From positions 3,224,001-3,288,000 of the forward strand of contig NZ_CP084469.1 in NCBI RefSeq assembly GCF_020405205.1: a DNA stretch of 64,000 nucleotides, read 5' to 3'. The position numbers and the translations under genes were made by a program. Positions 1 to 8,871 of this stretch are shown here, one piece after another (the first letter of the stretch is position 1; each line of letters opens with the position of its first letter). Source of the stretch: Natrinema salinisoli (GTDB lineage Archaea > Halobacteriota > Halobacteria > Halobacteriales > Natrialbaceae). Below the pieces are notes generated by a model, which saw only the letters and a program-made list of their open reading frames with translations, was not told where the DNA came from and did no database searches.

Positions 1-1
1 C

Positions 2-1477
2 GAAGTGATCGGCGAGGTCACCGACGACCTCGCAGTCGCCCCCGAAGAGTACGGCGGCGAGGAACAGAACGAACTCTGGGGCGACGCGTATCTCGACATC
101 ACGACCCGACAGGACATTCAGAAACACTGGATTCGCGTCGAGGACGTCCCCGAGATGTGGGACCGCTACGACGAGGTCGGCCTGACGACGGTCCAGGGCT
201 GCGGTGACTCCGCCCGGAACGTCCTGGGCTGCCCCGCGGCCGGACTCGACGACCACGAGTGTTTCAACGCACAGCCGGTCATCGACGCCGTCTCGGACTT
301 CTTCACCGAGAACCGCGAGTACGCCAACCTCCCGCGGAAGTTCAAGATCACGATCACCGGCTGCGCCCACGACTGCGCGCAGTCCCAGATCAACGACGTC
401 GGACTCGTCCCCGCAAAGAAGGAAATCGACGGGGAGCACTACTACGGCTTCCACGCCCGCGTCGGCGGCGGCCTCTCCGACGGCCCGCGAATGGGATCGG
501 AGCTCGACGTCTTCATTCAGCCCGAAGACGCCGTCGAGTTCTGCCGCGCCGTCGCACAGACGTTCAAGGAGCTCGGCGACCGCAACAACCGCGGCGTCTG
601 CCGCATGCGCTACCTCGTCGAGCAGATGGGTCCCGAGAAGTTCGAGGAAGCGATCCGCGACCGCAGCACCGTCGACCTGCTCGAGGCCGGTGAGAACCTG
701 ACGGTCGGCTACCAGGGCGACCACGTCGGCGTCCACGAGCAGAAACAGGACGGCCTCAACTACGTCGGCTTCAACGTCATCGCGGGCCGAATGGGCGGCG
801 ATGAGTTCGCCGCTGCAGCCCGCGCCGCCGAGAAGTACGGGACCGAGGACGCCTCCGTGCGCCTCGCGACCGACCAGAACTTCCTGATCACGCACATTCC
901 CGACGAGAACGTCGACGACCTCCTCGCGGAGCCGTTCGCCCAGGAGTACAGCCCCGATCCGGGGCCGTTCTCGCGGGGCGCGGTCGGCTGTACGGGCAAC
1001 GAGTTCTGTAACTACGCCATCATCGAGACGAAGAAACGCACCAAGCGCTGGGCCCGCGAGCTCGACGAGCGCATCGACGTGCCCGACGACATCGGCGCCA
1101 TCCGGATGCACATGTCCGGCTGCTCGGCCTCCTGTGCCCAACCTCAGATCGCAGACATCGGGTTCCGTGGTGAGACGGTCAAACTCGAGGACGAGAACAG
1201 TACCAACGCGGAAGGCGACAACATCGTCGAAGGGATGGACTTCGGTCTGGGCGGCTCGCTGGGTGCCGACAACGAGTTCCTCGACTGGGTCGAGAGCGCC
1301 GTACCCGCCGACTCCGTGATCCCGGCCCTCGAGCAGCTGTTCGAGGCCTACTCCGCGGACCGTGATGAGGGCGAGAAGTTCTACGAGTGGTGCCGCGGCG
1401 TCGACAACGGCGAACTCCGGTCGATCATGCAAGAGGCGGACGCACCGGTTGCACGAGGTGTCGCCCATGGGGACTGA
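2..1477 (+). CDS. Nitrite/sulfite reductase, siroheme-4Fe4S type (5' end outside window)
   Basis: About 491 residues are visible; the frame is open at the window edge, so the true start lies upstream. The protein would reduce sulfite or nitrite by six electrons in the cytoplasm. The siroheme-[4Fe-4S] signature is present: C-X5-C (GCTGNEFC, codons at 989-1009) and C-X3-C (GCSASC, 1121-1135). A related pair of cysteine motifs lies in the first half (GCGDSARNVLGC and GCAHDC), fitting the internal duplication of this family. The gene overlaps the following F420-type oxidoreductase by 11 bases, so the two are probably co-translated and the partner is the likely electron donor. Whether the substrate is sulfite or nitrite cannot be decided from the sequence. 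Confidence 0.9.
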   Translation, partial: EVIGEVTDDLAVAPEEYGGEEQNELWGDAYLDITTRQDIQKHWIRVEDVPEMWDRYDEVGLTTVQGCGDSARNVLGCPAAGLDDHECFNAQPVIDAVSDFFTENREYANLPRKFKITITGCAHDCAQSQINDVGLVPAKKEIDGEHYYGFHARVGGGLSDGPRMGSELDVFIQPEDAVEFCRAVAQTFKELGDRNNRGVCRMRYLVEQMGPEKFEEAIRDRSTVDLLEAGENLTVGYQGDHVGVHEQKQDGLNYVGFNVIAGRMGGDEFAAAARAAEKYGTEDASVRLATDQNFLITHIPDENVDDLLAEPFAQEYSPDPGPFSRGAVGCTGNEFCNYAIIETKKRTKRWARELDERIDVPDDIGAIRMHMSGCSASCAQPQIADIGFRGETVKLEDENSTNAEGDNIVEGMDFGLGGSLGADNEFLDWVESAVPADSVIPALEQLFEAYSADRDEGEKFYEWCRGVDNGELRSIMQEADAPVARGVAHGD

Positions 1478-3149
1478 TAGCGAGGACGAACGCAGTGAGT
1501 CCTCGGATGAGCGAGCGGGAGCGAAGCGACACGCGAGCCGCGAGGACGAGCAGCGCTTCCCCCACGTTCCGGCCTCGGACGACGATGACGACGCCGTCAT
1601 CGTCCCCGACGCCGAGGGTGGCGCATCCCGGTCCCGAGAGAACACGGATCACGCTCGAGAGGGTGCCATCGCCACGGACGGCGGTAACGATGCCGCCGAA
1701 GCCAGCGGCGAGAGCTGCTCGCCGAACACCTGCACCTGCGGCGAGAAAACGGCTGCCGACACCGATGCCGAGTCCGAAACGCCGCCCGTCGCGACCGACG
1801 GCGCCGGCGTCGCCAACGTCGACGAGATGGGCGAACTCGGCGACCTCGAGTTCACCGAGCCAGCGGAGAACGTCAGCCAGGACGTCGACAACGGCTCGCC
1901 CGACACGCGCGTCGGGATTCCGGACGGCGTCGACCTCGAGACGCCCGATTACTCGATCCGGTCGCAGATGAACGACATCGAGACGCCTGACGAGAAGACC
2001 TGGTTCATGGAGCTGGACGAGGCCGTCATAGACGAGGGTCGTTGTATCCAGTGTGGGACCTGCGTCGCCGCCTGCCCATCGGACTCGATCGGCATCGGTG
2101 ACGACGGCCTGCCGGAACTGGTCAAGATGTGTACCGGCTGTTCGATGTGTTGGGACTTCTGTCCCCGCGGCGGCCTGCGCTACGAGCGCCAGTGGAAGAT
2201 CACCGGCGGCGAGGACAACGTCAAGGGCGCGGGCGACCCGATCACGGAGTTCTCCGCGAAGGTCGAAGACGACTGGACCGACAAAGCGCAGGACGGCGGC
2301 GTCGTCACCGGCGTCCTCGCGACCCTCCTCGAGGAGGGCGAGATCGACGGTGCGCTCGTCGCGACCGAGAGCGAGGAGGACGCCTGGAAGGCCGAGAGCT
2401 TCCTCGCGACGACGACCGAGGAGCTCATCGAGAACGCCGGCACCGTCTACAACCAGACGATGGCGCTTGGCAACCTCGACCTCGAGCAGTGGAAGCACAA
2501 GCTCCCCGACAAGTCCTGGGACGAACTCAGCCTCGCGGTCGTCGGGACGCCCTGCGAGATCGAGGGCCTCCGCGCCCTGCAGGACTTCGAGTGGGACTAC
2601 CAGGCCCAGGACGAGGGCCTCCGCGCGGTCGACTACAGGATCGCGCTGATGTGTACGAAGAACTTCAACTACCGGAAGCTCATGGGCGAGCAACTGGAGG
2701 AGAAGCGGGACATCGCGCCCGAGGAGATCGGCAAGATGGACGTCCTCAACGGCAAGATGATGGTCTACGACCACGACGGCGAGATGATCGTCGAGGAGGA
2801 CATCGAGAACTTCCACGACGCCGCCCTCAAGGGCTGCGACGAGTGTGCCGACTTCACCGGCTTCTGTTCGGACATCACCGTCGGCTCCGTCGGCTCGAGC
2901 GACGAGTACTCCAGCGTCATCATCCGCACCGAACAGGGGATGAAGGCGTGGGAACTGACCGAGCCGAACCTCGACTACCACGACCTCGAGGACAAGAGCG
3001 CGGTCGGCAAGCTCCAGGGCTGGGACAAGAAGAAGGCCTTCGAGAGCCTCGAGCGGCCCTTCGACCCCGACGCCCCGCGGTTCATCGAGTACAAGGACCA
3101 CGCCGAGAACTACGGCACCGAGCTGAACCCGCACGACTTCGGTCACTGA
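1467..3149 (+). CDS. Coenzyme F420 dehydrogenase beta subunit-like (FrhB) protein with two 4Fe-4S motifs
   Basis: A 560-residue protein starting at the ATG inside the end of the reductase gene. The first 150 residues are acidic, low complexity, with a small cysteine cluster (NTCTCG). Two ferredoxin motifs follow: C193-X2-C196-X2-C199-X3-C203 (CIQCGTCVAAC) and C222-X2-C225-X2-C228-X3-C232 (CTGCSMCWDFC). The rest is an FrhB N/C-type domain with further conserved cysteines (VGTPCEIEG, GCDECADFTGFC). FrhB-like proteins oxidise reduced F420 through FAD and pass electrons to iron-sulfur clusters. Placement directly on the reductase suggests that it feeds electrons to the siroheme enzyme, giving a two-gene version of methanogen Fsr. 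That role is inferred. Confidence 0.85.
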   Translation: MGTDSEDERSESSDERAGAKRHASREDEQRFPHVPASDDDDDAVIVPDAEGGASRSRENTDHAREGAIATDGGNDAAEASGESCSPNTCTCGEKTAADTDAESETPPVATDGAGVANVDEMGELGDLEFTEPAENVSQDVDNGSPDTRVGIPDGVDLETPDYSIRSQMNDIETPDEKTWFMELDEAVIDEGRCIQCGTCVAACPSDSIGIGDDGLPELVKMCTGCSMCWDFCPRGGLRYERQWKITGGEDNVKGAGDPITEFSAKVEDDWTDKAQDGGVVTGVLATLLEEGEIDGALVATESEEDAWKAESFLATTTEELIENAGTVYNQTMALGNLDLEQWKHKLPDKSWDELSLAVVGTPCEIEGLRALQDFEWDYQAQDEGLRAVDYRIALMCTKNFNYRKLMGEQLEEKRDIAPEEIGKMDVLNGKMMVYDHDGEMIVEEDIENFHDAALKGCDECADFTGFCSDITVGSVGSSDEYSSVIIRTEQGMKAWELTEPNLDYHDLEDKSAVGKLQGWDKKKAFESLERPFDPDAPRFIEYKDHAENYGTELNPHDFGH

Positions 3150-3583
3150 GGGGGTTCGGGCTCGAGCCAGTTTCTCTGTCGTTATTCTGCCGTTTTTCTC
3201 AAGCTAATCAGTCAGTCACTAGCGGTGGCGCACGCTGTGCCGCGGTGAGGAGTGCGAGGCCGAACGAAGTGAGGCCTCGGAACTGCGAACGGCGACGGGA
3301 GGAGCCGTGAGCCATCGACGAACCGCGGCTCGAAGCCGTGCGAGGGATGAGTGAGCGACCGAAGGGAGGGAACGAATCGGCTGGGGAGGGCGTGGCGATT
3401 CCCTGCTTCCAGCACGAGTAGGTCAGCTTTAGCAGTTCTTCACGTTCTAACGGCCATTATCGAGGAATTCACTGATGCTCGCAACGCCCATCACTGAATA
3501 ATCATCCTCAACATATTCATTAGTTATAAGTATAGTTGTGACAATATTCAAACGAAAGCTAGTCTTCAAACGCGCGAGCGGAG
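3150..3583. other. Intergenic stretch with GAAGTGAG-type repeat motifs
   Basis: No convincing gene. Between about 3230 and 3400 the sequence consists of short motifs of the type GAACGAAGTGAGGCCTCGG and GAGTGAGCGACCGAAG, which recur elsewhere in the window (near 1500, 22490 and 22660). An AT-rich box at 3523-3537 (tagttataagtatag) could start a transcript running into the hairpins that follow. Confidence 0.5.
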
Positions 3584-3660
3584 GGGGCGTCCTCACGAAA
3601 CGCCCCGGGTGCCCTAAACACCCGAGACTGGCTTTCAATCCCAGCGAGGGATTTGAAAGC
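3584..3660 (+). ncRNA. Three consecutive stem-loops; candidate structured RNA or 5' leader
   Basis: Three hairpins lie end to end. Hairpin 1 pairs GGGGCGT (3584-3590) with ACGCCCC (3600-3606). Hairpin 2 pairs CGGGTG (3606-3611) with CACCCG (3619-3624). Hairpin 3 pairs GCTTTCAATCCC (3631-3642) with GGGATTTGAAAGC (3648-3660), with one bulged T. An AT-rich promoter-like box lies about 50 nt upstream. A TATA-like box (gatataaa, 3683-3690) follows, so this could also be a short independent transcript. No known RNA family was recognised. Confidence 0.35.
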
Positions 3661-3776
3661 ATGATTGCGTACATCCTATCGGGATATAAACGTCCCGAAC
3701 GACAGTGGAATCAACTCCAACGACCAGCGACAGCACTCGATCGAACGGCCTGCCAACGGCGACCTCGGAGGGCACG

Positions 3777-4010
3777 ATGAGCGACGAGCGCACGCCTGCT
3801 GAACCCTCGAGCGAGCAACCCACTCAAACCCGCGACACGCCGTACTCGATCGAGCGGGCGAGGGAGCGCTTCGACACCGCGCTCCCCGACTGCCCCCTCT
3901 GTGGCACCCCCATCTGGGCCGTCTCGGTCATCGGCCCGCTCGAGGCCAGCGCCTCCCCCTGCGGCTGTACGGTCACGCCGGGGCTCCTCGAGAACGACTA
4001 CGAGTACTGA
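3777..4010 (+). CDS. Small zinc-ribbon-like protein, function unknown
   Basis: A 77-residue acidic protein. Four cysteines in two groups (LPDCPLCGTP and ASPCGCTV) suggest a single zinc-binding site. The ATG at 3777 is preferred because GGAGGG (3767-3772) lies just upstream as a ribosome binding site. An in-frame GTG at 3705 would add 24 residues of low-complexity sequence and sits near a TATA-like box at 3683-3690. No enzymatic motif is visible. Confidence 0.6.
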   Translation: MSDERTPAEPSSEQPTQTRDTPYSIERARERFDTALPDCPLCGTPIWAVSVIGPLEASASPCGCTVTPGLLENDYEY

Positions 4011-4313
4011 CTCGGGGTCGAACTCCATCCCACAGGCTCGAGCGCCAGCGCTCGAGTCTCGACAGCAAGCCGATCACTCGACGGTGCACCGTCGGATCGC
4101 ATCCCACGACACACCACTCGGATCCACCAGCGGCGACCGCCGCTATCGACGGTTGCTGTCGGGCGGTCGGCCCGTAATCGGGCTCGAGAAGGGTAGCAAA
4201 TGGCGGACGACGAGATTCGGAGTTTGGCTGTCACACCGAGATGACCGCCGGCGAGACGGCCGATTACCGATGGCACCGATACGTCTATTACGCTCTGTTA
4301 CATCTTGTTACGT
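4011..4313. other. Intergenic stretch without recognisable gene
   Basis: Nothing supported by motif or codon pattern. The last 40 bases (ctctgttacatcttgtta) carry the AT-rich promoter of the following two-gene operon. Confidence 0.4.
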
Positions 4314-4691
4314 ATGCCCGTCGACTTCGAGAACTACCGCCCGACCGACCTCCCCGAGGAGGAGACGAACGGACGGCAAATCCTCGAGTTCCTCGCATCG
4401 AATCCCGAGACGGGGTATCGTGCCGGCGAACTCGCGGCGGAGCTCGAGATCCCCCGCGGGAGCGTCGGAACGACGCTGAGTCGTCTCGAGAGTCGGGGAC
4501 TCGTTCGCCACAAGGGCGAATACTGGGCGATCGATCCGGACGCGTACGATGCCCACACGGCGAGTCTCATCGGACTGGAAACCGTCGCCGAGCAGTTCGA
4601 AGGCGACTACTACGACGAAAATCCGGACTGGGATGCGGGACTCCCCGACCTCAGCGAGCAGGAAGCCGACGGGTCGGTGGAGGACGAGTAA
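4314..4691 (+). CDS. Winged-helix DNA-binding protein, probable antitoxin/regulator of the adjacent MazF-like gene
   Basis: A 125-residue protein with a winged helix-turn-helix at about residues 20-65: a helical segment (ILEFLASNPETGYRAGELAAEL), then recognition helix and wing (VGTTLSRLESRGLVRHKGEYWAI). The C-terminal 50 residues are acidic and have no known fold, as expected for a toxin-neutralising tail. The stop codon overlaps the start of the MazF-like gene by one base (TAATG), implying strict translational coupling. The ATG at 4314 lies close behind an AT-rich box, so the transcript is probably leaderless. The antitoxin role is inferred from position. Confidence 0.7.
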   Translation: MPVDFENYRPTDLPEEETNGRQILEFLASNPETGYRAGELAAELEIPRGSVGTTLSRLESRGLVRHKGEYWAIDPDAYDAHTASLIGLETVAEQFEGDYYDENPDWDAGLPDLSEQEADGSVEDE

Positions 4692-5011
4692 TGTACGAGC
4701 GCGATGTCGTCGTCGTTGCGGCCGATCCGTTCGGCAACACGCCGCGCCGGCCGTATCTGATCGTTAGCAACGCGGCGCATCCGTTCGCCGGCCGGCAGTA
4801 CATCGCGCTCGGAATCACGACGAAAGAGTACGTTGCGAGCATCCCGCTCGAGGGCGCGTTCGAAACCGGATCCCTGGATCGCGAATCGTTCGTCTCTCCC
4901 TGGGCCGTCGTCTCGTTGCAGGATATCGACGTGGATCGAGCGATCGCTCGAGTAAGTACTGAATTGACCGATACCGCGGTCGACCAAATGACGCAATACG
5001 TCTTCGATTGA
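4691..5011 (+). CDS. PemK/MazF-like toxin family protein
   Basis: A 106-residue protein, the normal size for MazF/PemK endoribonucleases, which cleave RNA at specific short sequences. Visible features are the N-terminal strand (ERDVVVVAADPFG), the conserved RRPYLIVS motif at about residues 18-25 and the later SFVSPWAVVSLQDID segment, which matches the catalytic-strand region of the family. It begins on the last base of the preceding winged-helix gene. The usual antitoxin partners (AbrB-like or RHH) are absent; the wHTH protein takes that place. Confidence 0.75.
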   Translation: MYERDVVVVAADPFGNTPRRPYLIVSNAAHPFAGRQYIALGITTKEYVASIPLEGAFETGSLDRESFVSPWAVVSLQDIDVDRAIARVSTELTDTAVDQMTQYVFD

Positions 5012-5080
5012 CGGCTGTCGGACGAACACGGCGAGTTACTGACGACTCGCCCGGTCTGATACTGATCAATTGGTGCCGAC

Positions 5081-6040
5081 TCAGATCACCGCGCCGGACT
5101 GCAAGACAGCGATCAGTACGGTGAGTACCGGAATCGCCAGCAGGGTCGTCAGGAACACGCACGTCGAGACGTACTCGGAGACGAGGATCCCGTCGGTCCG
5201 GGCGCTGCCGGCGAACTCGATGGTGAGGATCAGCGGCGTCACGGCGGCGGGCATCGCGGTCTCGAGGACGAACACGCGCGCGACGGTCTGATTCTCGAAG
5301 CCGACGAGGAGCGCGACCCCGAGGCCGACGAGCGGGGCGACGCCCATCTTGAGCGCGGTTGCGGGCCAGGCTCGAGAGACGGCCGAGGCGGTGTCGGCAC
5401 GCGCGAGTTGAATACCGAGAATGAGCAGCATGAGCGGGATCGAGGCGTCGCCGACGAGCTGGAGCGTCTCCATCGCGGCGGTGTCAGCAGGGGGGACGAT
5501 GTCCACCGCTCGAGCGAGCAGCGCCGCGATAACGGCGTAGACGAGGGGGATGTAGAACACGCGCCGGACGCCCTCGAGGCCGGCGGAGCCGCTGCTCCGG
5601 GAGGCGACGTAGACGCCGACGGTGTACATCAGCACGGACTGGACCGAGAGGAAGAGCACGGCCGTCTGTCTGCCGACCTCGCCGAACGCGAAGTCGGAGA
5701 CGGGGATTCCCAGATTTCCGGAGTTACAGAAGATCGCGACGAGGACGAGCGCGCTCAGTGCGGGTTCCTCCTCGCCGACGGCGCGGCCGGCGAGTTCGGC
5801 GATCGCCCACATGATCCCGGTGAAGGCGACGATCCCGATCGTTACCCGGAGGAGCGTCGCCGCCTCGAGTTCGGTGACGGCGAGGCTGTGAAAGACCAGC
5901 GCCGGTGCCAGCACGTAGACGACGGCAGTGTTCAGCGGCTCCGGATCGATCTCTTTGACGGTCGCCAACACGTAGCCGACCGCCGCGATGGCGACGATCG
6001 GCCCGACCGCGGAGCCGAAAATCCCGACGAGGTTCGCCAT
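5081..6040 (-). CDS. AEC family (auxin efflux carrier-like) transporter
   Basis: A 319-residue membrane protein with about ten hydrophobic segments arranged as two halves, matching the AEC/bile-acid-sodium symporter fold. Characteristic sequence is GNSGNLGIPV at about residue 110, the conserved asparagine/proline break of this family, and the C-terminal METAMPAAVTP motif (as LETAMPAAVTP). Such carriers move organic anions across the cytoplasmic membrane; the substrate cannot be told from sequence. It is a single gene convergent with the MazF operon. Confidence 0.85.
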   Translation of the reverse strand: MANLVGIFGSAVGPIVAIAAVGYVLATVKEIDPEPLNTAVVYVLAPALVFHSLAVTELEAATLLRVTIGIVAFTGIMWAIAELAGRAVGEEEPALSALVLVAIFCNSGNLGIPVSDFAFGEVGRQTAVLFLSVQSVLMYTVGVYVASRSSGSAGLEGVRRVFYIPLVYAVIAALLARAVDIVPPADTAAMETLQLVGDASIPLMLLILGIQLARADTASAVSRAWPATALKMGVAPLVGLGVALLVGFENQTVARVFVLETAMPAAVTPLILTIEFAGSARTDGILVSEYVSTCVFLTTLLAIPVLTVLIAVLQSGAVI

Positions 6041-6283
6041 CGATCAGCGGTCACCCTCGTCTCGGTGCGGTCGACTCGGAATAGTCCGCGCTTGCGCGGC
6101 AGTAACGGAGTGCATTCGCAGCCAGCTACTTCCTGCACCTGATATGGGACTTGCGATCGGGGCGAACTGACTCCGGGTTCTCGGTACCGAGAGATGTGCC
6201 CCAAAGAACTGCGATGCTTCTCGCGTCTCGAAGCGGTTCCGGACCGACAGCGCGGGATGGGCCGGCCCGCGTGTCCGGCCCGT

Positions 6284-6502
6284 TCAGACACCCGCTCGCG
6301 ACCACTCCTCCTCGTCCACGCTCCGTTCGAATCGTGCGCCCTGCCCGCACTCGGGACAGCCAAACTGCTGGAACTCGAGCTCGCTTCCGATGAGCGGGAT
6401 CGTTGTTTCGGTCCCTGCTCCCCTGCGCTCCATCTCGATTCCGCACCGCGAACACGTCGGCGTCTCCGGGATGGATTCGTTCTCGAGGAACATCGCGCTC
6501 AT
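6284..6502 (-). CDS. Small zinc-ribbon protein, function unknown
   Basis: A 72-residue protein with a rubredoxin-like zinc ribbon: CSRCG near the N-terminus and CPECG near residue 55, separated by a short beta-rich segment (TTIPLIGSELEFQQFGC). Two in-frame ATGs are possible, 6502 and 6493. A longer frame to 6628 adds residues without conserved character. Related small zinc ribbons are abundant in haloarchaea; no role can be assigned. Confidence 0.6.
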   Translation of the reverse strand: MSAMFLENESIPETPTCSRCGIEMERRGAGTETTIPLIGSELEFQQFGCPECGQGARFERSVDEEEWSRAGV

Positions 6503-6776
6503 CTTCTGTTGAATGCTAACAATCACCCCGACTAAATCGTTTGCGCCGGTCGCTCGATTCCGGAGTTCCACGTGCGGCTGCCCGCTCGATTTCTCGACTC
6601 GAGCCCGCCGATGCAGTCCCGTAATCATCGATTGGCGTTTAATGTGACTCTGGTCACAAGGTGAAGATACGACGGAGGAACGGTCCGCTTCTCGAGGCAG
6701 TTCGCATCGACCAGCACTGCAGCCGATGTCGACGTCGCTTCAGCGGACTTATTTCGAGCGCGTCGCAACCGTGACC

Positions 6777-7388
6777 ATGGCATCCGACGTGCGGATTCGA
6801 GTCGCGACCGCGGACGACGCGGTCACGATCCGCGACATCTACGCACCCTTCTGCGAGTCGACGGCAGTTACTTTCGAGGAGACCCCGCCCACAGAGAGCG
6901 AGATGGCCGACAGGATCGCGTCGACCCTCGAGACGCATCCGTGGCTCGTCTGCGAGCTCGCCGGCGACGTCGTCGGCTACGCCTACGCGGGGCCGCTGCG
7001 AAAGCGGCGGGCCTACGAGTGGGTCGTCGAACTGTCGGTCTACGTCGCCGACTCGGCTCGCGGGATGGGCGTCGGACGGGCCCTGTACGAATCGCTGTTC
7101 GCCGTCCTCGAGCGGCAGGGAATCCGCGACGGCTACGCCGTGACGACGGTGCCGAACCCCGAGACGGAGCGGTTCCACGAACGCATGGGATTCGATCGAC
7201 TGGTCGATTTCCCCGGAATCGGCTACACGCAAGGCGAGTGGCAGGACGTGGCCTGGTGGCGGCGATCGCTCGCAGAGAAATCGGAGACCGAGACACCCGA
7301 TCGGCCGCGCCCGTTCTCGGCAGTTCGCGAGGACGCCGACTGGGAGTCGCTGGTCCGGGCGGGCGAGGACTTGCTCGAGTCGCGCTGA
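6777..7388 (+). CDS. GNAT family N-acetyltransferase (phosphinothricin-acetyltransferase-like)
   Basis: A 203-residue cytoplasmic acetyl-CoA-dependent acyltransferase. The GNAT fold shows the start IRVATADDAVTIRDIYAPF, the strand ELSVYVADSARGMGVGRAL with the acetyl-CoA-binding R-G-M-G-V-G loop at about residues 97-102, and the RFHERMGF motif near the end of the domain. The pattern YAPFCESTAVTFEE at the N-terminus is typical of the PAT subgroup. About 40 extra C-terminal residues are acidic. A TATA-like box (ttattt, 6749-6754) lies about 27 nt before the ATG at 6777, supporting a leaderless start there. Confidence 0.88.
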   Translation: MASDVRIRVATADDAVTIRDIYAPFCESTAVTFEETPPTESEMADRIASTLETHPWLVCELAGDVVGYAYAGPLRKRRAYEWVVELSVYVADSARGMGVGRALYESLFAVLERQGIRDGYAVTTVPNPETERFHERMGFDRLVDFPGIGYTQGEWQDVAWWRRSLAEKSETETPDRPRPFSAVREDADWESLVRAGEDLLESR

Positions 7389-7392
7389 CGGA

Positions 7393-8082
7393 TTACGCTT
7401 CCAGTCGATCCGCCAACTCCTCCAGGCCCTCGGTGATCAGGTCGGGTTCCGGGCCGAAGGGCTCCCACGGGGTCCCCTTCCGGTCGAGCCAGACCCCCTG
7501 CATGCCGGCGTGGATCGCGCCCTGCACGTCGAACCAGAGCGCCGAGACGTGGACCAGTTCGTCGATCGGCGTTCCCGTTCGCCCCGCGGCGTGGCGGTAG
7601 AGGTCCGCGTCCGGTTTGAACGTCCCGAGCTCGTCCGCGCTGATCGTATCCACGACGAGATCCCCGATTTCGGCGTGTTCGACCATCGACTCGAGCATCT
7701 CGGGATTGCCGTTCGAGAGGACGTACGTGTCGTACCCGGCCTCGTGTAATCGCTCGATACTTTCCCGGACGTCGTCGAAGACCTCGAGTTCGTGGTAGAC
7801 CTCGAGGATCTCCTCGCGCTCGTCGGCGGGGAGGTCGATCCCGTGTGCCGCGAGGGCGTAGGCGAGCGCGTCCCGGTTGATCTCGTAGAACGTCTCGTAC
7901 TCCTCGAGGTGGTTGGCGACGAGCGTGTACTGCATCGACCGCTCCCGCCAGGTCTGAGAGATCGGATCCGGATCGTCGATATCCGCGTGGTCCGCGAGCG
8001 CGGCCACGGTCGCATCGACGTCGACGAGCGTGCTGTAGGAGTCGAACGTAACCGTCGTAACGCGGTCGGGATCGAAGGCCAT
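7393..8082 (-). CDS. Haloacid dehalogenase type II-like hydrolase
   Basis: A 229-residue HAD-superfamily protein. Motif I is degenerate-looking but correctly placed (VTFDSYSTLVD, nucleophile Asp at residue 14), motif II is YVLSNGN with the conserved serine, and the C-terminal half has the type II dehalogenase segment HVSALWFDVQGAIHAGMQGVWLDR. Type II enzymes hydrolyse 2-haloacids; many haloarchaeal members are probably generic phosphatases. It is convergent with the acetyltransferase, with 4 bases between the stops. Confidence 0.85.
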   Translation of the reverse strand: MAFDPDRVTTVTFDSYSTLVDVDATVAALADHADIDDPDPISQTWRERSMQYTLVANHLEEYETFYEINRDALAYALAAHGIDLPADEREEILEVYHELEVFDDVRESIERLHEAGYDTYVLSNGNPEMLESMVEHAEIGDLVVDTISADELGTFKPDADLYRHAAGRTGTPIDELVHVSALWFDVQGAIHAGMQGVWLDRKGTPWEPFGPEPDLITEGLEELADRLEA

Positions 8083-8205
8083 GGGATACCTACGGAGGGG
8101 AGGGCCAAGAACGTCGGCCGTTCTATTCACTTCGAGGACGATCGAACGCGTCCCTACGCGATCTCGATCGATGTCACTTAGTGTGACCACCCCCTGATAT
8201 CTGCC

Positions 8206-8871
8206 GTGAATATCTCGAGTTGGCAGACCTACCTCGTCACGCAGGCGTCGCTGTCGGGCGAGCAGTCGACAGTGGAGGTCGTCCGCGCGGCCATCGACAG
8301 CGGGATCGACGTCGTACAGCTCCGCGAGAAGGAAACGAGCGCTCGATCGCGGCACGAACTCGGCCTCGAGCTGCGCGAGCTCACGGCCGACGCAGGTGTC
8401 GACCTGATCGTCAACGATCGGGTCGATATCGCGCGGGCGATCGACGCCGACGGCGTCCACGTCGGCCAGTCGGATCTGCCGGTCGCGGTCGCGCGCGACC
8501 TGCTCGGGCCGGACGCGATCGTCGGCTGTTCGACGTCGACGGTCGCGGACGCCCGGGAAGCAGAAGCCGACGGGGCGGACTACCTGGGCGTCGGGGCCGT
8601 CTACGGAACCTCCTCGAAGGACGTCGACGAGGACAAGGACGGGATCGGTCCGGAACGAGTCGCCGCGATCGCGGACGCGGTCTCGATTCCGGTCGTCGGT
8701 ATCGGCGGGATTACGGCTGACAACGCCGGCCCGGTCGTCGAGGCGGGTGCGACTGGCGTCGCCGTGATCAGCGAGATTACGGGGGCCCCGAATCCGCGAG
8801 CGGCGACCGAATCGCTTGCGGCCGCCGTCGAAACGACGAAGGGAATCGGGAACGGAGGAGGAGGAGCATGA
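8206..8871 (+). CDS. thiE: Thiamine-phosphate synthase
   Basis: A 221-residue TIM-barrel enzyme joining HMP-pyrophosphate and thiazole phosphate to give thiamine phosphate. Conserved family segments are visible: VVQLREK near residue 40, LIVNDRVDIA near 70, ADGVHVGQSDLP with the substrate-binding loop, YLGVGAVYGTSSK near 130, and VVGIGGI near 165. It starts with GTG. The stop overlaps the ATG of thiM (ATGA), so the two salvage/synthesis genes form an operon. Confidence 0.95.
   Translation: MNISSWQTYLVTQASLSGEQSTVEVVRAAIDSGIDVVQLREKETSARSRHELGLELRELTADAGVDLIVNDRVDIARAIDADGVHVGQSDLPVAVARDLLGPDAIVGCSTSTVADAREAEADGADYLGVGAVYGTSSKDVDEDKDGIGPERVAAIADAVSIPVVGIGGITADNAGPVVEAGATGVAVISEITGAPNPRAATESLAAAVETTKGIGNGGGGA

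Noticed and set aside
1425-3146. Long minus-strand frame (573 residues) opposite the FrhB-like gene
   Set aside because: Leucine/valine/arginine-rich antisense shadow caused by high GC at third positions; the plus strand has clear iron-sulfur motifs.
3631-3660. Palindromic 30-mer resembling a CRISPR repeat
   Set aside because: Single copy, no regularly spaced repeats or cas genes nearby; treated as a hairpin.
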